From positions 76,975 through 140,974 of the forward strand of contig CAZKFR010000001.1 in the NCBI GenBank assembly GCA_964552015.1: a DNA stretch of 64,000 bases, in the 5' to 3' direction. The stretch is from Rhodocaloribacter sp964552015. Its GTDB lineage: Bacteria > Bacteroidota > Rhodothermia > Rhodothermales > ISCAR-4553. Both the position numbers and the translations under genes were made by a program. This document shows positions 42,568-51,137 of this stretch, piece after piece. Positions within the stretch are counted from its first letter, which is position 1; each line of letters starts with the position of its first letter. The notes below the pieces were generated by a model that worked only from the letters and a program-made list of their open reading frames with translations, was not told the origin of the DNA and ran no database searches.

Positions 42568-43590
42568 ATGGCTTATACCATCACACTCTTACCGGGAGAC
42601 GGAATCGGTCCTGAAGTCGTCGGGGCTGCCGTTCGGGTTCTTGAGGCGACGGGGCTCGCGTTCGCCTGGGAGCCTTTTCACGATGTCGGTGCGGCCGGCG
42701 TCGAACGGCATGGCACGCCGCTCCCCGAGCCGGTCCTCGCATCGATTCGTAAAAACCGCGTCGCCCTGAAAGGCCCCATCACGACACCCGTTGGCAAAGG
42801 GTTCAAGAGTGTCAACGTGCAACTTCGGCAGAAGCTGGATCTGTACGCGAACGTGCGACCCTGCAAATCCCTGCCGGGTATCGAAACGTGTTTCAAGGAT
42901 GTCAACCTGGTCATCTTCAGGGAGAATACGGAAGGGCTCTATTCCGGCATCGAGAGTTACGACGAACGGCTGGAGATTGCCGACTCGATCGCCCGCATCT
43001 CGAAGAAGGGGTCGTATCGCATCATCCGCTTTTGCTTCGAGTATGCACGCAAGCATGGATTCAAGAAGGTGACGCTGGTCCACAAGGCCAACATCCTCAA
43101 GCTCACCTCCGGCATGTTCCTCCGCATCGGGCGGGAGATTGCGCAGGAGTATCCGGACATTACGTTCAATGACCGGATCATCGACAACATGTGCATGCAA
43201 CTGGTGATCCGACCCCAGGAGTATGAGTGCATCGTCACGACGAACCTGTTCGGGGACATTCTGAGCGATCTGGCCGCGGGACTCGTTGGGGGGCTTGGCG
43301 TGGTGCCTGGAGCCAACATCGGGGATACGTGTGCGGTGTTCGAGGCGGTTCATGGCAGTGCCCCCGACATCGCGGGTCAGGACAAGGCGAACCCGACGGC
43401 GGTAATTCGGAGTGGCATCATGATGCTTCGCCACCTCGGCGAGAACAGGGCAGCCGATGCCATCCGCGATGCGCTCTATGAGACGTTCGAAGAAGGGAAG
43501 CACCTCACGGCGGACCTCGGCGGGACCGCCTCGACGTCCGAATTCACGGAGGTGGTCGTGGAGCGCGTCCGGGCACGTATGGCCGCTTGA
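42568..43590 (+). CDS. NAD-type isocitrate dehydrogenase (isocitrate/isopropylmalate dehydrogenase family)
   Basis: A 340-residue beta-decarboxylating dehydrogenase. Features pointing to isocitrate rather than isopropylmalate are GPITTPVGKGFKSVNVQLRQ, DLYANVRPCKSLPG and FRENTEGLYSGIES; LeuB proteins have ReLTGGiYFG at this place. The metal-binding block is TNLFGDILSDLAAGLVGGLG, and the cofactor loop is EAVHGSAPDIAGQDKANPTA. The short length is that of NAD-dependent homologues. The likely role is the isocitrate to 2-oxoglutarate step of the citric acid cycle. The DUF4293 gene follows 21 bp downstream. Confidence 0.88.
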   Translation: MAYTITLLPGDGIGPEVVGAAVRVLEATGLAFAWEPFHDVGAAGVERHGTPLPEPVLASIRKNRVALKGPITTPVGKGFKSVNVQLRQKLDLYANVRPCKSLPGIETCFKDVNLVIFRENTEGLYSGIESYDERLEIADSIARISKKGSYRIIRFCFEYARKHGFKKVTLVHKANILKLTSGMFLRIGREIAQEYPDITFNDRIIDNMCMQLVIRPQEYECIVTTNLFGDILSDLAAGLVGGLGVVPGANIGDTCAVFEAVHGSAPDIAGQDKANPTAVIRSGIMMLRHLGENRAADAIRDALYETFEEGKHLTADLGGTASTSEFTEVVVERVRARMAA

Positions 43591-43611
43591 CAAGCAGGTG
43601 ATCCTCGTACC

Positions 43612-44064
43612 ATGATTCAACGTATCCAATCGCTCTACCTTCTTCTGGGTGCCGTGCTCATGGCGGTGGTGGTCTTCGGACTCGGTGCCTACTGGAACCT
43701 GCCCCTCACGTCGGCCGGCTGGCTCGTGCCGGCTTTTCGCGTGCTGGGTAGCCTGACGGTACTCGTCGGCGTGGCGGCGATCTTTCTGTACAAGGATCGA
43801 AGCAAGCCGGGCAAACTGCTGCCGGGACTCCGCCGGCAGCGGAAGATCGTCGTCGGCGTGCAGGTGCTGACCGTTCTTGCCATGGCCGCGCTCTTCGCCG
43901 TGTTGTACCTGGCCCGGCGGTTCCAGGTCTCGACGGATCCGGGGGGCATGGCCGTGCTGGCGCTTCCGGTGGCGGCGTATGTGTGCTTCTACCTCGCCCG
44001 GCTGGGCATCGACCGGGATATCCGTGAGCTCGTGAAGGCCGATCAGTTCCGCCTGCGGGACTGA
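43612..44064 (+). CDS. DUF4293 family membrane protein
   Basis: A 150-residue integral membrane protein with four hydrophobic segments (about residues 8-28, 40-62, 78-102, 108-130). The N-terminus MIQRIQSLYLLLGAVLMAV is the signature start of DUF4293, a family I know as largely limited to Bacteroidota. A charged tail (GIDRDIRELVKADQFRLRD) faces the cytosol by the positive-inside rule. Function unknown. It lies between icd and an EamA permease gene with gaps of about 21 bp on each side, so the three are likely one transcript. Confidence 0.87.
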   Translation: MIQRIQSLYLLLGAVLMAVVVFGLGAYWNLPLTSAGWLVPAFRVLGSLTVLVGVAAIFLYKDRSKPGKLLPGLRRQRKIVVGVQVLTVLAMAALFAVLYLARRFQVSTDPGGMAVLALPVAAYVCFYLARLGIDRDIRELVKADQFRLRD

Positions 44065-44085
44065 GAGCAACCAGCCGGTAATCGC

Positions 44086-44994
44086 GTGGAGGCAGCGGAG
44101 CAGGATACCCGACCCCGTCAGCGGCCCGGGCATGTCTATGCGATCGTGGCGGCCGGGCTCCTGAGCTTTTCCATCAGTCCGATCCTCATCCGCTTTGCCG
44201 GCGAAGCTCCTGGCCTGGCCGTGGCCGTGTGGCGGACGGTCTTCGCGGTGTTGATGCTGGCGCCGTTTGCGTGGTTTCGTATCGGAGCCGAAGTACGTGC
44301 CTTCAGCGGTCGGGAACGACTGCTCGTCGGGGCCGCCGGTGTGCTGCTCGGTCTCCACTTCGTTACCTGGATCGAGTCGCTGTACCATACGTCCGTCGCC
44401 AGTTCCACGGTCATCCTCTCGGTAACGCCCCTCTTGCTGGCCGTTTTCAGCTACTGGTGGCTGGGTGAGTCCTTCTCCTCGCGCCTCATCGTATCGATCG
44501 TGCTGGCGATGGCGGGCACGGCGCTCATTGCCTGGGGAGACAGTCAGGACCCATCGGCCACGACCTCGCTGCTCGGCAACGGGCTCGCCCTGTCGGCAGC
44601 CTTCCTGCAATGCTTCTATCTGCTCATCGGCCGTGTCATCCGGCGAAAGACGTCCTGGATGGCGTACGTTTTCCCCCTGTATGTCGTCGCGGCGATGACG
44701 ACCCTCGGCGTGGCGCTCTGGCGAGAGGTCCCGCTGTTCGGCTATGACCCGGTGATCTACCTGCTCTGTGCCCTGATGGCTTTTTTCCCGCAGATCCTGG
44801 GCCACGGGTCGTTCAACTTTGCGCTGCGTTTCGTGCGGGCCACGGTGCTGGGGTTGCTCGCGCTCACAGAGCCGGTGGTGGCCTCGTTCCTGGCCTTCCT
44901 GCTGTTCGAAGAGATGCCTTCAGGCGTGGCGCTGTCCGGGATGGCGCTGGTGCTCTTCGCGGTCGCGGTCGTCATGATCCGGCAACGGGCCTGA
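44086..44994 (+). CDS. EamA family (drug/metabolite transporter superfamily) permease
   Basis: A 302-residue protein with ten membrane helices arranged as two EamA repeats (about residues 18-148 and 165-300). Typical pieces are GLLSFSISPILIRFAGEAPG, LAVAVWRTVFAVLML, TSVASSTVILSVTPLLLAVF, and ALTEPVVASFLAFLLFEEMP near the C-terminus. Substrates of this family range from amino acids to nucleotide-related solutes; none can be assigned. The start is a GTG at 44086. Its last 75 bp overlap the 3' end of the convergent glycosyltransferase gene. Confidence 0.9.
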   Translation: MEAAEQDTRPRQRPGHVYAIVAAGLLSFSISPILIRFAGEAPGLAVAVWRTVFAVLMLAPFAWFRIGAEVRAFSGRERLLVGAAGVLLGLHFVTWIESLYHTSVASSTVILSVTPLLLAVFSYWWLGESFSSRLIVSIVLAMAGTALIAWGDSQDPSATTSLLGNGLALSAAFLQCFYLLIGRVIRRKTSWMAYVFPLYVVAAMTTLGVALWREVPLFGYDPVIYLLCALMAFFPQILGHGSFNFALRFVRATVLGLLALTEPVVASFLAFLLFEEMPSGVALSGMALVLFAVAVVMIRQRA

Positions 44995-46110
44995 ACCGGG
45001 GGAACCGTGGGGTGCGACGAAGCGGTGCTCGGGGAGGTCACGAAAACGCCGTCGGCCGAACAGAAAATAGTCGAGGACGATGCTTCCCCGGTAATAGGGG
45101 CCCGCGACGCAATGTCGGGGACGGAGGGAACGATAGGCGTTCTTGAGTTGATGGGCGTCCCGGTAAGCCCGCAGGATGGCCGATGCTTCCCGCAACTGAC
45201 CCCTCGCGAGCGCGCGGAGCAGCGCGGTGCCATCGAGCAGGGCACGTAGCGGAAACGTGCGTCGCCAGGCACGGGGCGGGAGGTTTTTGTACAGCATCAG
45301 CAGGCTGTTGCGAAAGTTGTAGTACGTTTTCGTCGGGTCGCCCTGGGGCAGGGAGCCTCCACCGAGGTGGTACACGGTGCTCCGGGGTTCGACGCGGACC
45401 CGCCAGCCGTGGCGCCAGAGACGCCAGCACAGGTCGATTTCTTCCATGTGCATGAAGAACTGCTCGTCGAGGAGGCCCACCTGATCGAGGGCTTTGCGGC
45501 GGAGCATGAGTGCGGCACCGGTCGCCCAGAATACGTCACGGGCGTCGTCATACTGGCCTTCGTCCCGCTCCATCGAAAAGAAGATGCGTCCTCGCGTGAA
45601 CGGATAGCCCAGCCGGTCCAGGTATCCACCGGCGCCCCCCGCGTACTCGAAACGATCCCGGTGCTCATACTGGAGGAGCTTCGGCTGGAGCGCCCCCACC
45701 TCCGGGTTGTGCTCCATGGATTCCACCAACGGCCCGAGCCAGCCGGGGGGGACTTCGACGTCGTTGTTGAGGAGCACGACGTACGAGCCCGAGGCATGGG
45801 GGAACGCCTGGTTGTTGCCCCGGCAGAAGGCCCAGTTCTCGGGGTGCCGCAGGATCTTGACCGAGGGGTACGTGCGGGCAACCCACTCGGCCGAGCCGTC
45901 CGTCGAGGCGTTGTCGGCCAGGATGATCTCGAGCGGCTGGTAGGCCGTGGCGACGACGGACGGCAGGAACCGTTCCAGCAGCGGGCGGGCGTTCCAGGTG
46001 ACGATGATGATCGAGACGAGAGGCGGCGTGGACGACACGTTCGGGGCGGGTTGATTCTGACCTGTCCGGCAGTTCGCGTTGCGCTCCGGGGAAGCATTTT
46101 GGACCGGCAT
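44920..46110 (-). CDS. Family 2 glycosyltransferase, rhamnosyltransferase-like
   Basis: A 396-residue GT-A enzyme probably working on cell-surface glycans. It shows LVSIIIVTWNARPLLERFL at about residue 30, IILADNASTDGSAEW, RHPENWAFCRGNNQAF, VVLLNNDVEVPPGWLGPLV (metal site NND), WATGAALMLRRKALDQVGL, and the acceptor region FFMHMEEIDLCWRLWRHGW. YHLGGGSLPQGDPTKTYYNF closes the domain. The start MPVQNASPERN is chosen; the open frame further upstream crosses the divergent glnS start. The last 25 residues (GPLPDHDDRDREEHQRHPGQ and beyond) run antisense into the EamA gene and look non-homologous, perhaps after loss of an earlier stop. Confidence 0.85.
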   Translation of the reverse strand: MPVQNASPERNANCRTGQNQPAPNVSSTPPLVSIIIVTWNARPLLERFLPSVVATAYQPLEIILADNASTDGSAEWVARTYPSVKILRHPENWAFCRGNNQAFPHASGSYVVLLNNDVEVPPGWLGPLVESMEHNPEVGALQPKLLQYEHRDRFEYAGGAGGYLDRLGYPFTRGRIFFSMERDEGQYDDARDVFWATGAALMLRRKALDQVGLLDEQFFMHMEEIDLCWRLWRHGWRVRVEPRSTVYHLGGGSLPQGDPTKTYYNFRNSLLMLYKNLPPRAWRRTFPLRALLDGTALLRALARGQLREASAILRAYRDAHQLKNAYRSLRPRHCVAGPYYRGSIVLDYFLFGRRRFRDLPEHRFVAPHGSPGSGPLPDHDDRDREEHQRHPGQRHA

Positions 46111-46160
46111 GCGTTGAACGGTCCCTGTCGCCTTCCTGGTTGAAACGAACGCATGCTGGC

Positions 46161-48506
46161 ATGGCCGAAGATACCACATCGCCCAACGTAACGCACCTGA
46201 ATCGAGAGGATTCGGGGCGCACGAACTTTATTCGTGAGATTATTGCAGAGGACCTCCGGAGCGGGCGCATCCGCCAGGTGGTCGTCCGGTTTCCGCCCGA
46301 GCCGAACGGTTACCTGCACATCGGACACGCGAAGAGCATCTGCCTGAATTTTGGGCTGGCCGAGGAATTCGGGGGCACCTGCCATCTGCGTTTCGACGAC
46401 ACGAACCCCGAGACCGAGGATCTCGAATACGTCGAGGCTATCAAGCGGGATGTGCGCTGGCTGGGGTACGACTGGGGCGATAAGGAATTCTACGCCTCCG
46501 ACTACTACGAGCAGCTCTACGACTGGGCCGTCGAACTCATCCGGCAGGGGAAGGCGTACGTGGATGATCTCAGCCTGGAGGAGATCCGCGCCTACCGGGG
46601 GACGGTGAAGGAGCCGGGCAAAGAGAGCCCGTACCGTAATCGCTCCGTCGAGGAGAACCTGCGCCTGTTCGAGGAGATGCGGGCGGGTAAGTACCGTGAT
46701 GGCGAGAAGGTATTGCGAGCCAAGATCGACATGGCTTCGCCCAACATGAAGATGCGGGACCCGTTGATGTACCGCATTCGCCATCTGCCGCACTACCGAC
46801 GCGGTGACGCGTGGTGCATCTACCCCATGTACGACTGGGCCCACGGGCAGTCCGATGCCATCGAGGGGATCACCCATTCGATCTGTACGCTCGAGTTCGA
46901 AAACAACCGGGAACTGTACGACTGGTTTCTGGAGCAACTCGGCATCGAGCCGCGGCCGCATCAGTACGAGTTTGCCCGGCTGAACCTGACCTACACCGTC
47001 ATGAGCAAGCGCAAGCTGCGCGCCCTCGTGGAAGGCGGGTACGTCAGGGGCTGGGACGACCCCCGCATGCCGACCCTGTCGGGGATGCGGCGACGGGGCA
47101 TCACCCCGGAGGCCATCCGGCTCTTCTGCGAGCGGATTGGCGTTACGAGGGTGGACAGCCGGGTGGATGTGGGCCTGCTCGAACATACGATCCGGGATGA
47201 CCTGAACTACCGGGCGCCGCGTGTCATGGGGGTGCTCCGGCCACTGAAAGTCATCCTGACCAACTACCCGGAGGGGCAGGTCGAATGGCTCGACGCCTCC
47301 TACTGGCCGCATGACGTGCCGAAGGAGGGCAGCCGGAAGGTGCCGTTCGGTCGGGAGCTCTATATCGAGCAGGATGATTTCATGGAAGACCCCCCGCGCG
47401 GCTTCCACCGGCTGGCGCCGGGACGCGAGGTGCGTCTCCGCTATGCCTACATCATCCGGTGTGAGGAGGTCGTGCGCGATGCCGAAGGGAACGTCGTGGC
47501 GCTTCGCTGCACCTACGACCCGGAGACGAAAAGCGGGGGGACCAGTGCGGGGCGGCGTGTCAAAGGGACCATCCACTGGGTCGAAGCCCGCCATGCGCTG
47601 CCCATCGAGGTGCGTCTCTACGACCGGCTCTTCAACGATCCGGACCCGGAGGAAGGCGAGGGCGATTTTACGGAGCGGCTGAACCCGGACTCGCTGGTGG
47701 TGCTACGGGACGCGCTCGTCGAGCCGAGCGTGGCCAACGACCCGCCGGAGACGCGGTATCAGTTCGAGCGGCAGGGCTACTTCTGGCAGGACCCGGTGGA
47801 CTCGAAGCCGGGGGCGCTCGTCTTCAACCGCATCGTCACCCTGCGCGACTCCTGGGCCAAGGTGGCGACGCGGCAGGAGCGGCCGGCGGAGAAGGAGCCG
47901 TCCCGGCCGACGGCCTCGACACCGGCACCGGCACCGGAACGTGATCCGCTCGAAGCCCTCTCACCGGAGGCGCGTCGTCGATACGAGCACTTGACCGGCG
48001 ACCTCGGTGTCGGGCATGAAGAGGCCGTCGTCCTGGCGGGCGATGAGGACCTGATGCACTATTTCGAGCAGGTCCGGGCCGTGTACGATGCCCCGAAGAC
48101 CGTCGCCAACTGGATCGTCCACGAGCTTCAGCGGGCGCGCAAGGAGGTCTCGCTGGAGCAACTCCCGTTCGGTCCGGAAGCGTTCGCCCGGTTGTTGCGT
48201 TTGATGGATCGCGAGGTGATCAGCGGACGTATCGCCAAGGAGGTCCTGGACGAGATGCTGGCCGGGGAGGGGGATCCCGAAGCCATCATCGAGGCCAGGG
48301 GGTGGCGGCAGGTGACGGACCCGGCAACGCTGGCGCCGGTCGTCGATAAGGTGCTGGCGTCCTTCCCGGACAAAGTGGCGCAGTACCGGGAGGGCAAGAC
48401 CGGCCTGATGGGCTTCTTCGTGGGGCAGGTGATGCGCACGACCGGAGGCCGGGCGAATCCCGAAGTGGTCCGTAGCCTGTTGACGGAGCGGCTCGGGAGC
48501 GGCTAA
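46161..48506 (+). CDS. glnS: Glutaminyl-tRNA synthetase with C-terminal GatB/Yqey-type domain
   Basis: A 781-residue enzyme charging tRNA(Gln) with glutamine. The first 560 residues are class I GlnRS: FPPEPNGYLHIGHAKSICLN (HIGH), FDDTNPETEDLEYVEAI, YDWAHGQSDAIEGITHSIC, YTVMSKRKLRALVEGG (KMSKS), then the two anticodon-binding barrels. E. coli GlnRS is 554 residues; here, after a Pro/Ala/Glu linker (about 570-592), 190 more residues follow that resemble the tail of GatB: ANWIVHELQRARKE, MDREVISGRIAKEVL, GFFVGQVMRTTGGRANPEVV. The same ending is seen in the gatB product at 24455-25957. Deinococcus GlnRS carries a similar tail that helps bind tRNA. ATG at 46161; a TTG 21 bp upstream is unlikely. 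Confidence 0.95.
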   Translation: MAEDTTSPNVTHLNREDSGRTNFIREIIAEDLRSGRIRQVVVRFPPEPNGYLHIGHAKSICLNFGLAEEFGGTCHLRFDDTNPETEDLEYVEAIKRDVRWLGYDWGDKEFYASDYYEQLYDWAVELIRQGKAYVDDLSLEEIRAYRGTVKEPGKESPYRNRSVEENLRLFEEMRAGKYRDGEKVLRAKIDMASPNMKMRDPLMYRIRHLPHYRRGDAWCIYPMYDWAHGQSDAIEGITHSICTLEFENNRELYDWFLEQLGIEPRPHQYEFARLNLTYTVMSKRKLRALVEGGYVRGWDDPRMPTLSGMRRRGITPEAIRLFCERIGVTRVDSRVDVGLLEHTIRDDLNYRAPRVMGVLRPLKVILTNYPEGQVEWLDASYWPHDVPKEGSRKVPFGRELYIEQDDFMEDPPRGFHRLAPGREVRLRYAYIIRCEEVVRDAEGNVVALRCTYDPETKSGGTSAGRRVKGTIHWVEARHALPIEVRLYDRLFNDPDPEEGEGDFTERLNPDSLVVLRDALVEPSVANDPPETRYQFERQGYFWQDPVDSKPGALVFNRIVTLRDSWAKVATRQERPAEKEPSRPTASTPAPAPERDPLEALSPEARRRYEHLTGDLGVGHEEAVVLAGDEDLMHYFEQVRAVYDAPKTVANWIVHELQRARKEVSLEQLPFGPEAFARLLRLMDREVISGRIAKEVLDEMLAGEGDPEAIIEARGWRQVTDPATLAPVVDKVLASFPDKVAQYREGKTGLMGFFVGQVMRTTGGRANPEVVRSLLTERLGSG

Positions 48507-49303
48507 CGCTGGTCCTGGACGTACGCGAGCAACCGCTCGATGAGGTCGACGGTGCTGATGCCTTCGGCCTCCGCGTTGAAGTTGGGCACGATCCGGTGGC
48601 GCAGCACGGGCACGGCCATGCGGTTGACGTCCTCGATGAGCGGCGTGAGGCGCCCGTCNNNNNNNNNNNNNNNNNNNNNNNNNNNNNNNNNNNNNNNNNN
48701 NNNNNNNNNNNNNNNNNNNNNNNNNNNNNNNNNNNNNNNNNNNNNNNNNNNNNNNNNNCGGTCGAGCTGAGCCTCCGGCAGCGGATACGTGCCTTCCTGT
48801 TCGATCGGGTTCTGCGTGGCCAGGACGAAGAACGGCTCCGCCAGCGTGAACGTCTGGCCGGCGGCGGTGACGCGGTGCTCCTGCATGGCCTCCAGGAGCG
48901 CGGCCTGCGTTTTGGGCGGCGTTCGGTTGATCTCGTCGGCCAGAATGACGTTCGCAAAGATAGGGCCCTGCACGAACCGGAACTGCCGTCGCCCGGTGGC
49001 GGCATCCTCTTCGATGATCTCCGTTCCGGTGATGTCGCTCGGCATCAGGTCCGGCGTGAACTGGATGCGGTTGAAGCTCAGGTGCAGGGCGTCGGCCAGG
49101 GTGCGGATGAGGAGGGTCTTGGCGAGGCCGGGCACGCCGACGAGCAGCACATGACCGCGGCAGATCAGGCTCACGAAGACGAGGTCGATGATCTCGTGCT
49201 GACCGACGATGATCTTGCCGATTTCGTCCCGGAGGCGCTGGTACCCCTGTTGAAGCTCTTCGAGGTTGACGGGCGGGGTAGGAAGACGCTCTGCCTGGGC
49301 CAT
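48503..49303 (-). CDS. MoxR-family AAA ATPase, interrupted by an assembly gap
   Basis: A chaperone-like ATPase often linked to insertion of metal cofactors or to von Willebrand-domain proteins. The N-terminal 181 codons (49303-48759) include LLVGVPGLAKTLLIRTLA (Walker A), PSDITGTEIIEE, VILADEINRTPPKTQAALL (Walker B), MQEHRVT and ATQNPIEQEGTYPLPEAQLD. After the 100 N, 51 codons remain (48658-48503): DGRLTPLIEDVNRMAVPVLRHRI and NFNAEAEGISTVDLIERLL, the normal end. Between LD and DGR a typical MoxR has roughly 110 residues, so the real gap should be near 330 bp. ATG at 49303 is used. Its stop overlaps that of glnS on the other strand. Confidence 0.88.
   Translation of the reverse strand: MAQAERLPTPPVNLEELQQGYQRLRDEIGKIIVGQHEIIDLVFVSLICRGHVLLVGVPGLAKTLLIRTLADALHLSFNRIQFTPDLMPSDITGTEIIEEDAATGRRQFRFVQGPIFANVILADEINRTPPKTQAALLEAMQEHRVTAAGQTFTLAEPFFVLATQNPIEQEGTYPLPEAQLDXXXXXXXXXXXXXXXXXXXXXXXXXXXXXXXXXXDGRLTPLIEDVNRMAVPVLRHRIVPNFNAEAEGISTVDLIERLLAYVQDQR
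48659..48758. other. Assembly gap of 100 N inside the MoxR gene
   Basis: One hundred N within one gene. From the MoxR family pattern about 110 codons are missing, so the placeholder is shorter than the true distance. Confidence 0.98.
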
Positions 49304-49381
49304 AGGAAGAAGGGGTTGATCTGGGGTTGGGGGAAGGGAGACCCCGGGTCGGTCGTCGTGCCACACCGATCCGGGGCGGGG

Positions 49382-50737
49382 TCAGTTCCGGGCCAGGGGG
49401 GCTTCGCTGGCTTCGCCCCGGATGTCGATATAGACGCTCTTACGCAGTTCCGCCAGCCATTCCTCCAGGACACGGTTCTGTTTATCCCGCAGGGCATACT
49501 GCTCGATCATGGCGTAATCGGTGTCGAGGTCCACGCGGTGGGCTGGCACGCGCCGCTCCAGGCGCACGATGTGGTAGGCACGACGTCCGTTGAGCAGATC
49601 GACCTCGGAGGGCTCGCTGATCTCGCCTTCCTTGATCCCGTTGATGGTCGCCTGCCAGCGGGGCCCCAGGGCCGCCAGCACCAGGTCGCGCTCCCCGGTG
49701 CGAGGATCGAGGACGCGCCCGCCGCGCTGTGCAGACTGAGGCTCCTCCGAGTGGCGCTTGGCCATCAACGCGAAGGGCATGTTGTGGGTCAGGATCGAAT
49801 CCCGCACCGCGTGCAGGAACGCGATGGCTTCGGTCGGGTCGGCCTTGCTCTCATCGAAAGCAATCAGGATGTGGTTGTAGTCGATGATGTCCCCCCGGCG
49901 GCTGTTGACGCGCAGGATGTGCAGGCCGAAGGGCGTCTCGAAAACCTGCGAGATCTCGCCGATCGGGATTCGGGAGGCCACGGCGGCAAACTCCGGGACG
50001 ACCTCCTTGAGGCTCATGCTCGGGTAGCGGCCGCCATTTTCGGCGGAGCCGGGATCGTCCGAAAAGAGCCGGGCATATTCCTCGAAGGAAGCCCCGGCCA
50101 GGATCGAGTCCCGGATGGCCGTGATGACCTGCATGGCGTCTTCGCGCGCCTCGTCCGTGATTTTGGGGAAACGGACGATATGGGAGAGGCGAACGGTTTC
50201 AGGGAAGGTGGGTAGCGAGTCGGTTGGAAAACGATTGAACCAGGCCTCCACCTCACTCGGGGTGATCTTGATCTGTCGCAGTTTGCGGCTCCGGAACTGG
50301 TCGGCCAGCAACTGGTCCCGAAACTCCTCGCGCAGATCCGCTTTGATTTCGATCACGCTCTTGCCATAGATCTCCTCGAGGCGGTTGGTCCCGCCGAGTT
50401 GCGAGGTCATCTGCTGGATCCGCTGTTCCAGCATCTGCTCGACCTGGTCGTCGGTAACCTGGATCGTCGTGTCGCGCTTGGCGTGGATGGCCAGCACCTT
50501 CTCGTTGATCATCTGGTCGAGGGCTTGCTTCCAGAGCGCCTTCGAGTACTGCAGGTTGGGTTGCTGGCGCAGCAGGCCCAGGACGAAACCATCCACGTCG
50601 GAGCGAAGGATGATGTCCTCACCGACGACGGCCACGATCTCATCCAGCACAAGCCGATCCTGGGCCTGTCCTGCCGGTGGCAGGAGGAGCCCCAGGGTGA
50701 GCACGAACACACTTGAAAGCAGGCGGAAATACGTCAT
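49382..50737 (-). CDS. SurA-like periplasmic peptidyl-prolyl isomerase
   Basis: A 451-residue exported chaperone/isomerase for outer-membrane proteins. Signal peptide (about residues 1-25, ending AGQAQ), a SurA N-terminal helical domain starting VLDEIVAVVGEDIILRSDVD, then two parvulin domains. The first is at about 183-280 (VRLSHIVRFPKI, FEEYARLFSDDPGSAENGGR, VFETPFGLHILRV). The second is at about 288-395 (YNHILIAFDESKADP, SEEPQSAQRGGRVLD, GRRAYHIVRLERRVP). A C-terminal helix follows, as in SurA. It has its own upstream stretch behind a terminator at 50813-50849 and is followed by moxR 78 bp downstream. Confidence 0.9.
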   Translation of the reverse strand: MTYFRLLSSVFVLTLGLLLPPAGQAQDRLVLDEIVAVVGEDIILRSDVDGFVLGLLRQQPNLQYSKALWKQALDQMINEKVLAIHAKRDTTIQVTDDQVEQMLEQRIQQMTSQLGGTNRLEEIYGKSVIEIKADLREEFRDQLLADQFRSRKLRQIKITPSEVEAWFNRFPTDSLPTFPETVRLSHIVRFPKITDEAREDAMQVITAIRDSILAGASFEEYARLFSDDPGSAENGGRYPSMSLKEVVPEFAAVASRIPIGEISQVFETPFGLHILRVNSRRGDIIDYNHILIAFDESKADPTEAIAFLHAVRDSILTHNMPFALMAKRHSEEPQSAQRGGRVLDPRTGERDLVLAALGPRWQATINGIKEGEISEPSEVDLLNGRRAYHIVRLERRVPAHRVDLDTDYAMIEQYALRDKQNRVLEEWLAELRKSVYIDIRGEASEAPLARN

Positions 50738-50812
50738 GATGATGGCGGATCCGGCAATAGTCTCAACGCAGGACGTTGTGTAAACGCGGTGCCGGGAGTG
50801 GTTATTGCCGTG

Positions 50813-50849
50813 GGGATAAAACGAACGGGACGCGCGTGCCGGCGTCCCG
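50813..50849 (-). terminator. Probable terminator between the isomerase genes
   Basis: On the minus strand CGGGACGC pairs perfectly with GCGTCCCG (50849-50842 and 50833-50826) around an 8-nt loop, followed by TTCGTTTTAT. It lies just after the stop of the upstream isomerase fragment (50868) and before the SurA-like gene, which must then have its own promoter. Confidence 0.55.
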
Positions 50850-50867
50850 GATAGGCCGGGCGAGGGT

Positions 50868-51037
50868 CTAGCGAATGTCGAGCTCCTCGCGAGCCAGGGC
50901 CTCGTTTCTCAAGCGTTGAACCTGACGTGCATACATCTGTTTCCTCGTCTCGATGCGGAGCCGCTCTTTGATCTCCTCTTCGACCCAGGCCAGTTCGGGG
51001 AGGGTACCGGCGGGAATCCGTTCCACGAGGTGCAGTA
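50868..51037 (-). CDS. C-terminal fragment of a SurA/PpiC-type peptidyl-prolyl isomerase (5' part in gap)
   Basis: Read from the gap edge, the frame gives LHLVERIPAGTLPELAWVEE, then IKERLRIETRKQMYARQVQR and LRNEALAREELDIR, and stops at TAG (50870-50868). This is the end of a parvulin domain plus the closing helix of a SurA-like protein. It is not in frame with the isomerase on the other side of the N run as padded. That gene already shows its own closing helix before the gap. I therefore think this is the end of a separate isomerase gene lying mostly in the gap; it could also be the true end of the upstream gene. Confidence 0.65.
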
Positions 51038-51137
51038 NNNNNNNNNNNNNNNNNNNNNNNNNNNNNNNNNNNNNNNNNNNNNNNNNNNNNNNNNNNNNNN
51101 NNNNNNNNNNNNNNNNNNNNNNNNNNNNNNNNNNNNN
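51038..51137. other. Assembly gap of 100 N in the isomerase locus
   Basis: One hundred N. Both sides read as C-terminal parts of peptidyl-prolyl isomerases, so the gap may hide most of a gene (several hundred bp). Confidence 0.97.

Noticed and set aside
42589..44805. Open frames of about 740 codons antisense to icd, DUF4293 and EamA genes
   Set aside because: His/Arg/Gln-rich composition typical of a GC-rich shadow frame; sense genes are well supported.
50909..51037. Continuation of the long isomerase frame through the N gap to a stop at 50909
   Set aside because: That frame gives non-isomerase text after the gap, while another frame on the same strand reads as a proper SurA-type C-terminus ending at 50868.
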